DNA from: Agrypnia vestita
Lineage: Eukaryota > Arthropoda > Insecta > Trichoptera > Phryganeidae
NCBI GenBank assembly: GCA_016648135.1
Contig: JADDOH010000486.1
Location: forward strand, 124,001 to 188,000
Length of the DNA: 64,000 bases
Direction of reading: 5' to 3'
Under the pieces are notes generated by a model that ran no database searches, was not told the DNA's origin, and saw only the letters and a program-made list of their open reading frames with translations. Positions 21,636 through 31,966 of this stretch are shown piece by piece. Each line of letters opens with the position of its first letter. Positions within the stretch are counted from its first letter, which is position 1. Made by a program: the position numbers and the translations under genes.

Positions 21636-23190
21636 ATTGAAAATTTCTACTCAGAGCTCTACACATCACGTATTAGCCATAATAAGGTAAAATAAAGATG
21701 CATATTGAACGTACGATCTGAAGAAATACCAGAAATAGAAATCGAAAAAATAGGAAATGCCACAAGGCAAATGAAAAATAAGAAAGGTCCGGGTACAGAT
21801 CAAATAACAAGCGATGTGCTAAAACTAGGGAGATAAAAGTTGATAGAAGCCATAAAGATACTATTAGACAAATGTTTAGAAGAAGGAAAGATTCTTTATG
21901 ATTGGCAAAACGCGGAACTAAGAATATTATTTAAAAAGGCAGACAGCAATAATCTAGAAAACTATCGACCCATAAGTTTGCTTTCGCATCTTTACAAATT
22001 GTTTATAAAGATCATAACGAATCACATAACACTAAATTTGGATCACCATTAAACTGTAGAACAAGCCGGCTTGCGCAAATTTTTTGGAACCAGATACCAA
22101 ATTCGAACTCTGAGATTGCTCATAGAGAAAACAGAATATAATATACCTATACACCTAGCTTTTATTGACTATCAAAAAGCATTTGTCTCAGTTAAAAGGT
22201 GGGCAATTATTGAAGCACTCCTAACGCGAGAATAGATTCTAGATAAATGCGATTAGTAAACTTTATATATTAAAATACAACAATGAGTCTTATAATTGAC
22301 AACGACACTAGAATTGAGAAAATCAAAATAGAAGAAGGTGTCCGACAAGATGACACAATCTCGCCTAAACTCTACAAAGCCTTAGAGGATTTAAGACCCT
22401 GAATCGGGCTAACATACTTGTTAGTATAGATGACACTTGCTTAAGTTGCTAAGATTTGCTGATGACATAGCAGTTGTAAGTAAAAACATCAAAGAAGTAA
22501 GTTTAATAATAATTTACTAGTTTAATTACACGAGGCTTTGAGCAATGTCGGTCTTACAAAGAAAACAAAAAAATTTGAGTCTGGAGAACAAAATCATCAC
22601 AATCAATTTGTATTGAAGTAGAAGATGAATAAATATATCTAGGACACAATATAAAAATGATAAAGAAATCCAAGCAACATAATTGCCAAGACGAATAGAA
22701 ATGAGCTGGGCTGCTTTTGGCAAACTCATACATATTTTCAACTACCAAAGATCTCAATTAGCTTAAAAAGAAAAGCCTTTGAATCGTGCATACTGCCAGT
22801 GATGACGTATGGAGTGGAGACGAGCACTTACGAAGAAAAGTGTAGAAAAGCTCAAATACACACAACGATCCATAGAGAGATCCACGCTTGGCATAAACTT
22901 AAGAGAATTAGAAATGATGAAATTATGCGTAGAACTAGAGTAGTGGATATCATGGATCGTGTAGCGAAGCTAAAGTGCCATTGGGCAGGGCACGTTGCAA
23001 GGCAGGATGCTACAAGATGTACTTCCAGAGTTCTGAAATAGAGACCTTGGGAGAATAAAAGAGACGTCGGAAGACCTTAAAAGAGATGGGCCGACGATAT
23101 AGCCGTTTTTGGGGGGAAGAAATGGCTACAACTAGCAAATAATAAAGAAGAATGGAAAGATGAAGGCTATCGAAGAAGAAGAAGAAGAGT
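21636..23190 (+). pseudogene. RTE-type LINE, degraded
   Basis: Remnants in order: IENFYSELYTSR (21636), MKNKKGPGTDQITSDVLKLG, DWQNAELRILFKKAD and NYRPISLLSHLYKLF (21840-22052), QAGLRKFFGTRYQIRTLRLL, HLAFIDYQKAF, the catalytic block as RFADDIAVVSK (22447), PVMTYGVETS (22797), WAGHVARQDATR and GRP-KRWADDIAVF, ending in GAA repeats (23163-23189). This spans the reverse transcriptase and the C-terminal part of an RTE-type protein. Many stops and shifts break it. The endonuclease domain is missing, so it is 5'-truncated. Confidence 0.8.
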
Positions 23191-23734
23191 GTAATTTTAA
23201 GAATAGCTTTAAGTTTAATTCATATTAAATGACATTATCCATTTAATAATTAGTTAATCACTAATTATTGATAAATCGCTAATTAAATTCCAGTGTTTTT
23301 ATGTGTCTCCAGCAACCACGAACCGTGACGGCAGTCACGAAAGATCATAAAGCGTCGAGTAACAATTGTTACTCAATGGTTTAAACAGTTTTTAACCAAC
23401 AATATTTTTATATGTAGGTATGTTCTAAGAACACAGTTACAGGATTTTGTCCCCAAAGGAATGATTAATTAATTAAGATAAATTATAGAAGTCTGATATA
23501 AATAAAGCTATGAATATGATAAATGTGTTTACAATAATAATACACACTACTGTAAACTATGCCTGTCTCAACACAGATATTTCTAGTGAGGGCACAGTCC
23601 AACCAAAGTTTTATATATGAATTAAATAGAAATAAACAAATAAATAAAAATAAATACTTTTTATACGATGGCCCAGGTGTTTACCCAAAGTGTTTAGACA
23701 AACGTAGTTTTTTAATGTGTTCTATTTTTATACC
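23191..23734. other. AT-rich stretch
   Basis: Nothing is recognised beyond weak local inverted repeats near 23225-23285. Confidence 0.4.
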
Positions 23735-24150
23735 AAACTGTCTGTTCCATACCTGGCGTTGCCCGGGTTAGGTAGATTTTTAGTAACTTTTAGTCATATT
23801 TTATCAATTTGTGTTTTAATCCTAACATATAGATATATGTCATCCTGTACTTTTATTTAGAAATTTTTGAGTTCTACAACTTCTCTAAAGATAGTATTTA
23901 AATATTTCTCATTGTTAAGGCAGCGTTCATAAAAATCACACCACTTGAACATTTTTTCGTCAACTTTAATTGTAAAACAAATAGGTCACCACGAAAAGCT
24001 TTTTTATTTTAACGAGATAATAATAGTCTATGTCCACCCTGAGAGTCCAAGTCCCAAAATATTGGTGAAAGAGTTTTTGAAATCGGATGAGTAGTTTCGG
24101 AAATAACTACCTACATCCAAACTTGTCCTCCTACATCCAAAAGTCTACAA
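23735..24150 (+). repeat. Transposon terminal/3' region (CCTGGCGTTGCCCGGGTTA type)
   Basis: It begins with CTGTCTGTTCCATACCTGGC and GTTGCCCGGGTTA. It ends with AAATCGGATGAGTAGTTTCG, a string common in insect LINE or SINE 3' regions. A related start lies at 6513. There is no coding capacity. Confidence 0.5.
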
Positions 24151-24164
24151 AATAATATCATATA

Positions 24165-25278
24165 TTAGGTCCTTACATATGAAATTGACGTTTTACCGTA
24201 CTGGCAAATTTGATCTCAAATATCTTCTTTTTGGTTAAGAATTCCAAATCCAAATTTTTACAGCTATTTACTCATGTATTTGTGTTTTGAAAATTATAAT
24301 TCATTTGTTTTTTCCTCAATTGTTTTTTTCTTTGCGAGACTCAGTTTACAAAATGAAAAACTTGAAATATCGCGTTATTTACGAGTACGAGTTCCACCGT
24401 GGCACCAGTGCTGCAGAAACGGCTCGAAGGATTAATGATGTGTATGGCGACGGTGCCGCAAAAGAAAACACAGTGCGTTTTTGGTTCCAACGTTTTCGTT
24501 CTGGAAATTTCGACCTGCAGAACAAGCCCCGTGGACGGCCGGAGACCAAAGTTGATAATGAAGAATTGAAGGCTATTGTGGAAGCGGAATCCATCACAAA
24601 CCACATCCGAGTTAGCTACAGGCTGCGGTGTTAGTGATAAAACTGTTTTAATCCACTTGAAGCAAATTGGTAAGGTGAAAAAGCTTGAAAGGTGGGTACC
24701 TCACGAATTGAGTGAAGCAAATCAACAAACGCGAGTTACTTGTGAGCGTTTGGTGGACTAGTGCTGGTGTCGTTCACTACAGCTTTCTTAAATCTGGCCA
24801 GACGATTACGGCAGATGTCTATTGTCAGCAACTGCAAACCATGATGGAAAAGCTAGCTGCTAAACAACCGAGGCTGGTTAATCGCTCTAGGCCACTGCTG
24901 CTTCATGATAACGCTAGACCACACACTGCACAACAGACGGCTACCAAATTAGAGGAGCTTCAATTGGAATGTCTAAGACATCCACCGTACTCTCCGGACC
25001 TTGCCCCAACAGATTACCATTTTTTTCGAAATTTGGATAACTTCTTGCAAAGGAAAAAATTCAACTCCGATGGGGCAGTCCAAACCGCCTTCAAAGATTT
25101 TATTGATTCCCTTCCGAATGGTTTTTTTAGTAAAGGGATCGATGAACTACCTATGAGATGGCAAAAGTGCATAGATAGCAATGGTACATACTTTGATTAA
25201 ATAAATATATTATAATAAAAAAAAATCGACTTTATGTTCCTCCCATACTAAACGTCAATTTCATATGTAAGGACCTAA
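24165..25278 (+). mobile_element. Mariner element, copy 1 (internally deleted)
   Basis: Perfect 29-bp terminal inverted repeats start TTAGGTCCTTACATATGAAA (24165-24193) and are inverted at 25250-25278. TA dinucleotides flank both ends (24163-24164, 25279-25280), the standard mariner target duplication. The 1114-bp length is shorter than an autonomous mariner of about 1.3 kb. The missing part lies in the transposase and is shared with the copy at 46143-47253. Confidence 0.95.
24287..25200 (+). pseudogene. Mariner transposase, frameshifted and internally deleted
   Basis: Part 1 (from about 24353) has the paired helix-turn-helix region: EYEFHRGTSAAETARRIND and VRFWFQRFRSGNFDL with GRPETKVDNEEL. 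An extra base near 24588 shifts the frame to PSQTTSELATGCGVSDKTV and ERWVPHELSEANQQTR. Between CERLVD and the WW of the next block about 80 residues are gone, including the first catalytic Asp. Part 3 has HDNARPHTAQQTA and HPPYSPDLAPTDYHFF; the two Asp are separated by 34 residues, the D34D signature of mariners. It ends at a TAA at 25198. It cannot make active transposase. Confidence 0.93.
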
Positions 25279-25373
25279 TATTAATATAAAAATAAAAATA
25301 AAAATAAAAATAAATTATAAATTATAGAAATAAACTCTGTTTACACCAGTTTTTTATTTAAAAAAATCAACAT

Positions 25374-25400
25374 GTTTCAGAATCATGGTCCCTTCGTCAG
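25374..25400 (-). ncRNA. Hammerhead-like motif (PLE-B, decayed stem)
   Basis: Minus strand CTGACGA, AGGGACC, ATG, ATTCT, GAAAC. The boxes are intact but the stem is mostly unpaired, so the copy is probably inactive. It lies 67 bp after the stop of the ORF remnant. Confidence 0.45.
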
Positions 25401-25466
25401 GATACAAATGTATACTAACAAAATTAAATTTAAAAATCTAGTATTGATAATCAAAATACTAAAAAG

Positions 25467-25645
25467 TTATATTTGGAAATTGAATAATAATAATGTAACT
25501 ACTTTACATGAAAATACGTTTGAAAGATAACTATTTGTAAAAAGTAACTGGTTATCCATAATATACAAATTACAATTAACACTTTTTCTTATTTCTAAAA
25601 TTTCTAATTTATCAAACTGTGATTCTGTATAATTTTTATGTAAAA
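25467..25645 (-). pseudogene. PLE-B C-terminal ORF remnant
   Basis: The minus strand reads an open stretch with HKNYTESQFDKLEILEIRKS, VNCNLYIMDNQLLFTN and SYLSNVFSCK, ending at TAA 25467-25469. The ESxFxxLEILEIxKS...L..xQxLFTN style resembles the C-terminal end of Penelope-like proteins. No catalytic domain is left. A match to the same region seems present at 51880-51985. The family call is tentative and is supported by the ribozyme-like motif right after the stop. Confidence 0.45.
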
Positions 25646-25750
25646 TTTGTAAACCAAAAAAGTTTATTTCTATAAATTATAATTAAAAATAATTTATTCA
25701 ATACGTAATATATTGTCAATTATGTATTATCTACCCAATTCAAATAAAAA

Positions 25751-26290
25751 AGTAACCCATGAAAACCAAGATTTTATTATACTCCCTTTCTTTGTAAAAT
25801 ATAACAACAATTAAAGACGAATTAAAACATATAACATAACACTAAACATACAGTAATTTAATATATTTCTAAAATGTCAGATGTTTTGAGCTTTGATAAG
25901 ACACTTCATGCTTTAAAGATTAAATTCTAAAACTATTTGTCAGTCAATTTAGATTTTCGACATTCGTAGTGAAGTACCTATTATGTATATCAACGGAGTA
26001 ATTCAAATTTAGAAAATATTCCGTGACGTTATCGGGCCGTTGTTGCTAATCAAACTTTTCTAATGATTCCAATTTGAAAAAACCAAAATTTCAAAAAATC
26101 CGAAATTATACTATAATTATTAATTTTTTCAACGAAAATTTGATAGAACTTCTTGATCGTCGCCACGAGTTTACTTGCCAAGTTTCAGCTCGATTGGATC
26201 ACGGGAAAAGGGTCAAAAATCGATCCAAAGTTTTTTTTGACGGCAAGCTGGCAAGCAAGCAAGCCACGAGTTAATATAAAGGGAGTAAAA
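25751..26290 (+). repeat. R1 interspersed repeat, copy 2 (full)
   Basis: Starts AGTAACCCATGAAAACCAAG and ends TTAATATAAAGGGAGTAAAA. It has the opening ACTCCCTTT and closing AAAGGGAGT as a short inverted pair. Confidence 0.75.
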
Positions 26291-27448
26291 ATAAGACAAA
26301 ACACTTCTCAGAACTTTGAAGTGTAAAATATATTTTGTTATTCATTAGTTAGTCGTGCTTGATGTATTTGTTTATTTTGCGGTACATTAGTTAAGCACAC
26401 ATCTCCAATTCTATTACATCCCAGGGGTGGTTTTTATCAAAATGAAAAAACCTGATAGTACCTACATCCAGCGTACGCTATAGTACAAAATTATACATTT
26501 TTTCATTGATATTCCTTTGCATACCATTTTTCAACATAGAATTTCGTTTTTTATTTACAAACATTGTTTATTCTGGTAAAAATATGTTTACATTATATTT
26601 GCTAACAAGCCCTTCAAATTTCCAGATCTCCCTCGAGGGCCATTTATAATTTAAATCAAAAACATTTCTTCTTTCAAAAACACAATCGTAATACACGGAA
26701 ATGTTTTTTGACCAACATCTCACATTTATTTATGTATTTTTGAATTGCTTGTATTCAAGTTGATAGAAATTTCAATCCAGCCAACGACTATTAAGATAAC
26801 TTTATTTTTGATGACGAAAAATGTGCAAGTTGTAAATTAATCAAAATTTTAAGTACGTACGTTAACGTAATTTAAAAAAAATATATAATACACTTATTGA
26901 TGATATTTTAAAATATCGATTTGTTTCACCAAAATAAAAATTAACATTAGAATATACTATTATTATATTATATATATATTATATATATGTATAATTTTCC
27001 CTAAAATAAATAAATAAATAATTGATGATTTTTTAATACTTTAAGATAGAAAAACTTTGCATAAAAAGTTAGTCTGTTAGTTGCTTTGCTAGTTTTTTTT
27101 ATTTGATTATTATGTCGAACTACAAATTTTACCCTATAAACATCAAAATTACTAATCTTATATTATTTTTATAGTTTTAAAGAGTTAAAAAAATTTCCTT
27201 ATATTGTGTGGTTACTTTTCCTTTATTTTAATATCAAGATTATTTGTTTTATTAAATTCAAATCATTTTTAAATAAAAGAAATACCTGTGTTATGAAAAA
27301 ATGACTTGGCAAATGATGGCATGTTTGAACATGGCTTGAACCGACTAGATGAGCTCGACCGACTAGATGAGCATCTTAAAAACTAGACCAAAAATTCCAT
27401 CCTTTCACTGAATAAATGAAGCATTATTCTTCGGTAAGAATGTGTTTA
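26291..27448. other. AT-rich stretch
   Basis: Only TA-rich simple sequence near 26955-26990 and AAAT repeats near 27005. No genes are recognised. Confidence 0.45.
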
Positions 27449-27771
27449 TTTTTACTCCCTTTTAACTCGTAGCGTCTGCTTACTTGCTTGTCTGTCGAAA
27501 AAACTTTAGATCGATTTATAACCCTTTTTCCGTGATCCAATCGAGCTGAAACTGTGCAGGCAGGCTAGTGGCGACAATGAAAATGATTTAACAAATTTTC
27601 GTTTAAAAAATTAATAATTGTAGTATAATTTTGGATTTTCGAAATTTTTATTACCTCCTTTCGTAGCTTCGCCCGACTCAAGCCCAACGCGTGGGGTAAG
27701 CGCCAAACCTGTTTCAACTAGTAAATAAGAAAGGGAGTATAATAAGAACTTGGTTTTTATGGGTTAGTTTT
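27449..27771 (-). repeat. R1 interspersed repeat, copy 4 (internal deletion)
   Basis: Inverted relative to the other copies. Both ends are present (AAGGGAGTAAAAATAAA side at 27449 and AACCCATAAAAACCAAG side at 27771) but the middle is deleted. A different GC-rich insert (CGCCCGACTCAAGCCCAACG) lies near 27670. Confidence 0.7.
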
Positions 27772-29260
27772 TTACGAATTCTTTTTTTCATTTCTATATT
27801 ATTGGTATTTTGATTGTTGAAGAAAGAAAAAATTTAAAAAGATTTCTATTAAAACGTTTCTCGACAATCCTCGTTCGGAGAAGAAATAAAAGATTTCGTA
27901 CCTTGTAAAATCCCACATAAACACGACGCAAATGCGTAACAAGGGTATCTTTCCTCTAATTAATCCTTCGCTGGTCCTTGAGAGCTTCCGGTACGGCATG
28001 CGGCGGTGAGACTTAGTAAAAATGAGGCCGATGTAGAGCAACTAACACTACATACGAATTTCAGAAATGTCAACTTCTTCCATGATTCAATTCCTTAGTT
28101 GAATATTTTGTGATGATAAAAAATATTTAAAGAGATTACTTAAATGATATACCAATCATCGATAGTCATCATCATATATTGCAAACCTACATAACTACGT
28201 AACTAAAAAAGCTTTGGACGGGGAGCGTATCCGTGAGGAGAGGATGTTAAAGAAATCATGTACAGGACAGGACAGAGAATGTTCGTGAAATACCAGGCAC
28301 GTAACGGTGCAGAGATATTAGTACTCTACCCTATTAGAAGGATAAAAACGACGAGTTTGTATGAGAATGAACGAAGCGAGATTGGTTAGTCGCTAAAAAC
28401 ATTTTAATGCCTCCTTTTTGCCTACTTCTATGAAGGAAATGTAAGTAATATATCGTAGATATTTAATTTTATTTATGAAAACATTTTCGCTTAATCCGCG
28501 GTTTGAAGAGATAATCTCCAAGTGATTATGAACCTATATCGGATGTGAAATGAACAATTACATCTAATCTATGAAAATTGACAAAATTATATTATTAAAA
28601 CAAAAATATTAGGAATATGAAGTTAGAAGTAAAATGTAAACTTATGCTAAAAATTAATACATCTAATTATTTACTTATTTTTTATAATTACGTACCTTAT
28701 ATAATTTATGGTGCATAAAAATATCATGTAATATAATTAAATCCAGGGCTGCTAAAACTCTTTATTGACTAGTTTAAGTTCAGATTACTTGCGCATGCAA
28801 TCTATGTGGAAGAAATATTTGAAGAAGAACGAAATCATGAAACCATTTCTCTACCGTGTTCTGCACTGAAAGTTACAGCAGTACTTTTACGGGCCTTTAA
28901 GGAAATTCTGCAATTCAGATTCAGAATCCACATACTTAAATTTATTTTTCTCCAGTTGGTTGCCTCATTACTGAATATCGTTTTGTAACCTATTGACATC
29001 TTTAACAATTTTCTTCCAGTTTTTTCTGCAACTTGTAGTTCGGATAGCTTTGTCAACAGAGTAGCCAGTCGGACCCTTTATTTCCTTGTTGGCTTTCCAA
29101 TTTTAAAATCAATACCAGCTTCTTCAAGCTATCATAGGTAATTATTATTAATGGAAGGATGCATCTTAGACAGGTATTAGGACTGCCCTTATGAAACAAA
29201 ATTGAATCGTAAGAGCCTGCTTAGAAGCCCTTAGACAGCAGTCCAAGAGATTCTAAGCAT
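27772..29260. other. Non-coding stretch
   Basis: An 80-codon minus-strand frame at 27799-28041 and overlapping frames near 28806-29056 show no recognisable protein features. Confidence 0.4.
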
Positions 29261-29920
29261 ATGTCTCTCATCATCATCATTCCTGGCACTACAACCCTTG
29301 GAGGGTCTTGGCCTCTCAATAATTTTCCTCCACTCATCTCGGTCTAGTGCCAGCTCTCTCCAGTTTCGAAGCTCTAAGGCAGAGATATCTTTGCGGACGT
29401 TGTCACTCCATCTTAATTTTGGCCTAATGCGTCTCTAGCACCACATTTCAACTTTCCACAAAATATTTTTTTTATATATATTATGTTATTATGTGACATA
29501 ATTATAAACAGTGTTGACTATGTAACCCTGAAAGTTCTTGGCCTCTTGGACAATCTTCCGCCAGCTCTCTCCGTAGGTTATCAGTTCTGGATGTCCAATT
29601 CAAACATATATTAGAGAAAATTGACGCTTCATCTTAGTTTTGGCGTTCCTAATCTCTTTCGCCCTGCTGCTCTTGAAATCAGCGGAAAATTCGGAGCTTG
29701 TTATTCATTCATTCTCCCCACATGACCCAAGTCTTCCCAATTATATAAGTTTGTGGCGCTTAAACAAAGTATAGACCTCATTGTTGTAACACCTGCGCCA
29801 AAGACAATCGATTCAAGGGTACGCCTCAAATACTTGTCTTTCAAAAACGTCCAGTGCTCGCTATTAGTCAATACCCATGTTTCGGCTGCATACGTGAGCA
29901 CTGATCTACTGAACATTTTG
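29261..29920 (-). pseudogene. LINE C-terminal remnant and 3' region, minus strand
   Basis: The minus strand at 29701-29916 reads SRSVLTYAAETWVLTNSEH, then LKDKYLRRTLESIVFGAG, LYNWEDLGHVGRMNE. YxAETWxLT...YLRR...GHVxRMNE follows the C-terminal order of RTE-like LINEs. The adjoining 29261-29700 is probably the rest of the element, with CACTACAACCCTTGGAGGGT, but no open frame is left. Confidence 0.55.
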
Positions 29921-30737
29921 TAGGTATGCTAATGTTTTGGTATATGTAGCAATTTTCACTCACTATGTGCTTTTGGATCTCTTATGTAGCGTATCTAATT
30001 CCTGTCTGTTATCAGAAAGCCAAGGTACGAAAATCTTGGTACCTACCGTTAATATTATTGTGACGATCGATATTATTATCATTAGCGAAAAGAGTTACTA
30101 GTAGAAGGAGCAAAAAGATGTAACATAGTTAAGAGGAACAAGAAAGGCAGATAAGAAAAATCGTGAAATAAATGAAAGAAGAACGAACATCTCGTATCGT
30201 GATGAAGCCGTGATCACGTGACGGCAGATTGCGCGCGCGTTTGTGCCTCCTTCCGCTGCCCGACGGAACCGCCGCCCGCCGCAGGAAATTGGCCAAAAAT
30301 CACGAACTTGAATTCTTCAATCATTCAACGCTCGAAGAAATTCTTGGAACTGCGCCTGCGAGCTCTCTTTTGAAAAACTTTGCTATATTATTATTAAATA
30401 TTAGCTCCATAGGTACTGTACAATTCTTATACATTATACCTACATTAATTTGATTTCACTGAAGAACGCTTAAATTAAATTATGCTTGCAAGAAAGAAAA
30501 ACGGCGAAACTAATCAATTTATCACATTTTTTTTATTCAGCAATTCACATTAAAATTATCACAAAACACCTTAGCTGATAATAGTCGCTTCGACCTAAAA
30601 ATTTTAGATAGAATATGTTTTGCAAATAAATTGTAATAATAATAATAATAATAATCGGTAATTGCTAAAGCATATCGACTCCTTAGTTTCATTATCTTAT
30701 CATTATCATCATCATTATCCTTGGCTTTACCCAACCG
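29921..30737. other. Non-coding stretch with GC-rich patch (30195-30360)
   Basis: The patch contains TTGCGCGCGCGTTTG and a 74-codon frame without known features. ATA and TAA simple repeats lie at 30635-30655. Confidence 0.4.
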
Positions 30738-31054
30738 AGTTTCTCCAGGGTATGCTTGGCTACAATAGTTTAGAGACTAGAAGGAATGTGTATTTGATTA
30801 CACATTTTTATCGATTGTTGCGCGGTATGATCGATAATCCTGAAATTATGCAGAGCATTGGTTTGTATGTTCCTGATAATTACACTAGACATCGTCAGCA
30901 TAGATTGTTTCACATTCCAATATACAGGACCAACCTGCCGATGGTTATGCCTGTTGGAAGAGCCACAGCTATGCTGAACAAAATTGCTTTGGGTATTGAT
31001 ATATTCCATGTGTCTGAGGGGGTTTTCCGAAGCGGGATTCTCCTACACCTTTGA
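30738..31054 (+). pseudogene. LINE C-terminal region (3'-truncated-type fragment)
   Basis: Open frame reading FLQGMLGYNSLETRRNVYL, HFYRLLRGMIDNPEI, LYVPDNYTRHRQHRLFHIP and YRTNLPMVMPVGRATAMLNK, ending at 31054. This is the usual block order at the C-terminus of Jockey/CR1-type LINEs (LxxRR....F.Y.LL.G.ID.P.......VP....R....F..P..RT......P..R). An intact frame to the natural stop and a (TTGAA)n tail at 31167-31198 mark a 5'-truncated insertion. Confidence 0.75.
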
Positions 31055-31166
31055 CCAGATTTTATGTTATTTTTAATTTATTAAATACTTTCATTTTTGA
31101 TATATACTTCCTAATATGTATGCCTTAAACATTTTGTTTGTCATGTACATATTATCGTGAAATAAA

Positions 31167-31198
31167 TTGAATTGAATTGAATTGAATTGAATTGAATT
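31167..31198 (+). repeat. (TTGAA)n LINE tail
   Basis: Six units of TTGAA follow an AATAAA-like sequence downstream of the LINE stop. Confidence 0.85.
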
Positions 31199-31243
31199 AC
31201 CAGAACGACAAACCCATTTCAATCAGCGTATATATTAATCACT

Positions 31244-31714
31244 TTGTATTTTTTATTTGTACGCAGTCAACTGGAGTTTGGGTCAGTAGTCTGGAATACT
31301 CATTATTCTACATACATTGAGCGACTTGAAAATATCCAACACAAATTTCTCAACATTTTAAATTTCCGTTCCCGTTTAGAATTCAACTCATACGCAGAAA
31401 GCGAGTGTTATCATAAAATACCTCTTCTATCTCATCGAAGATGCATACAAGATTTGTGTTATCTTTATAAAATCTTGAATAACTTGGTTGACTCACCCTA
31501 TTTATTAGAGCAAATATGTTTAAGCTGTCCTACATACTCAACGCGTTCAAATAATTTATTTTACCCAAACTTTGGTATGACTAACTACTTAAAAAACTGC
31601 TTTGTAACTCGTTCCACTTCAAAATACAATCTGTTAAATTCTACAAATAACCTAGACACTTTTATTGACAATTTGCTTTTATTTAAAATGAAACTCAATT
31701 TAATACTTCTTTAA
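31244..31714 (+). pseudogene. LINE C-terminal region, open frame
   Basis: A 156-codon frame: LFVRSQLEFGSVVWNTHYS, TYIERLENIQHKFLNIL, LLSHRRCIQDLCYLYKILNN, LVDSPYLLEQICLSCPTYST and FVTRSTSKYNLLNSTNNLD. Same region as 30738 but a different family, with the start of the domain included. No reverse transcriptase remains upstream. AAATAAAATAAAA at 31946-31966 is likely its tail. It stands next to the tail of the previous LINE, so two independent 5'-truncated insertions lie head to tail. Confidence 0.75.
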
Positions 31715-31966
31715 TTGAATACCATCCCCTTCCTCTTCCCACCCTTCATTATCATAATTTAAATTTTTGAAATGATTACCTATCATAATATTTAAATCAT
31801 AATTTAAACTTTTATCACATATTTTTTATCATTTTTTTACCTAGTTTTTTTTTACCAGCTTCGAGGAAACTTCACTGGTTATGCTTAATGAATATTTTTT
31901 CGATATTATATAAAATTTTATTACATTGTACTGTAAGTTTCCCAAAATAAAATAAAATAAAAATAA

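Larger units (their letters stand above)
25310..25690 (-). mobile_element. Penelope-like element 3' end (family PLE-B) with inverted ends
   Basis: Minus strand order: an inverted end (AATTTATAGAAATAAACTTT), a C-terminal ORF remnant (25467-25645), a hammerhead-like motif (25374-25400), then the same end sequence in opposite orientation. A 5'-truncated copy carrying an inverted terminal piece is known for Penelope-like elements. Related copies lie at 8757, 51765 and probably 60060. Confidence 0.6.
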
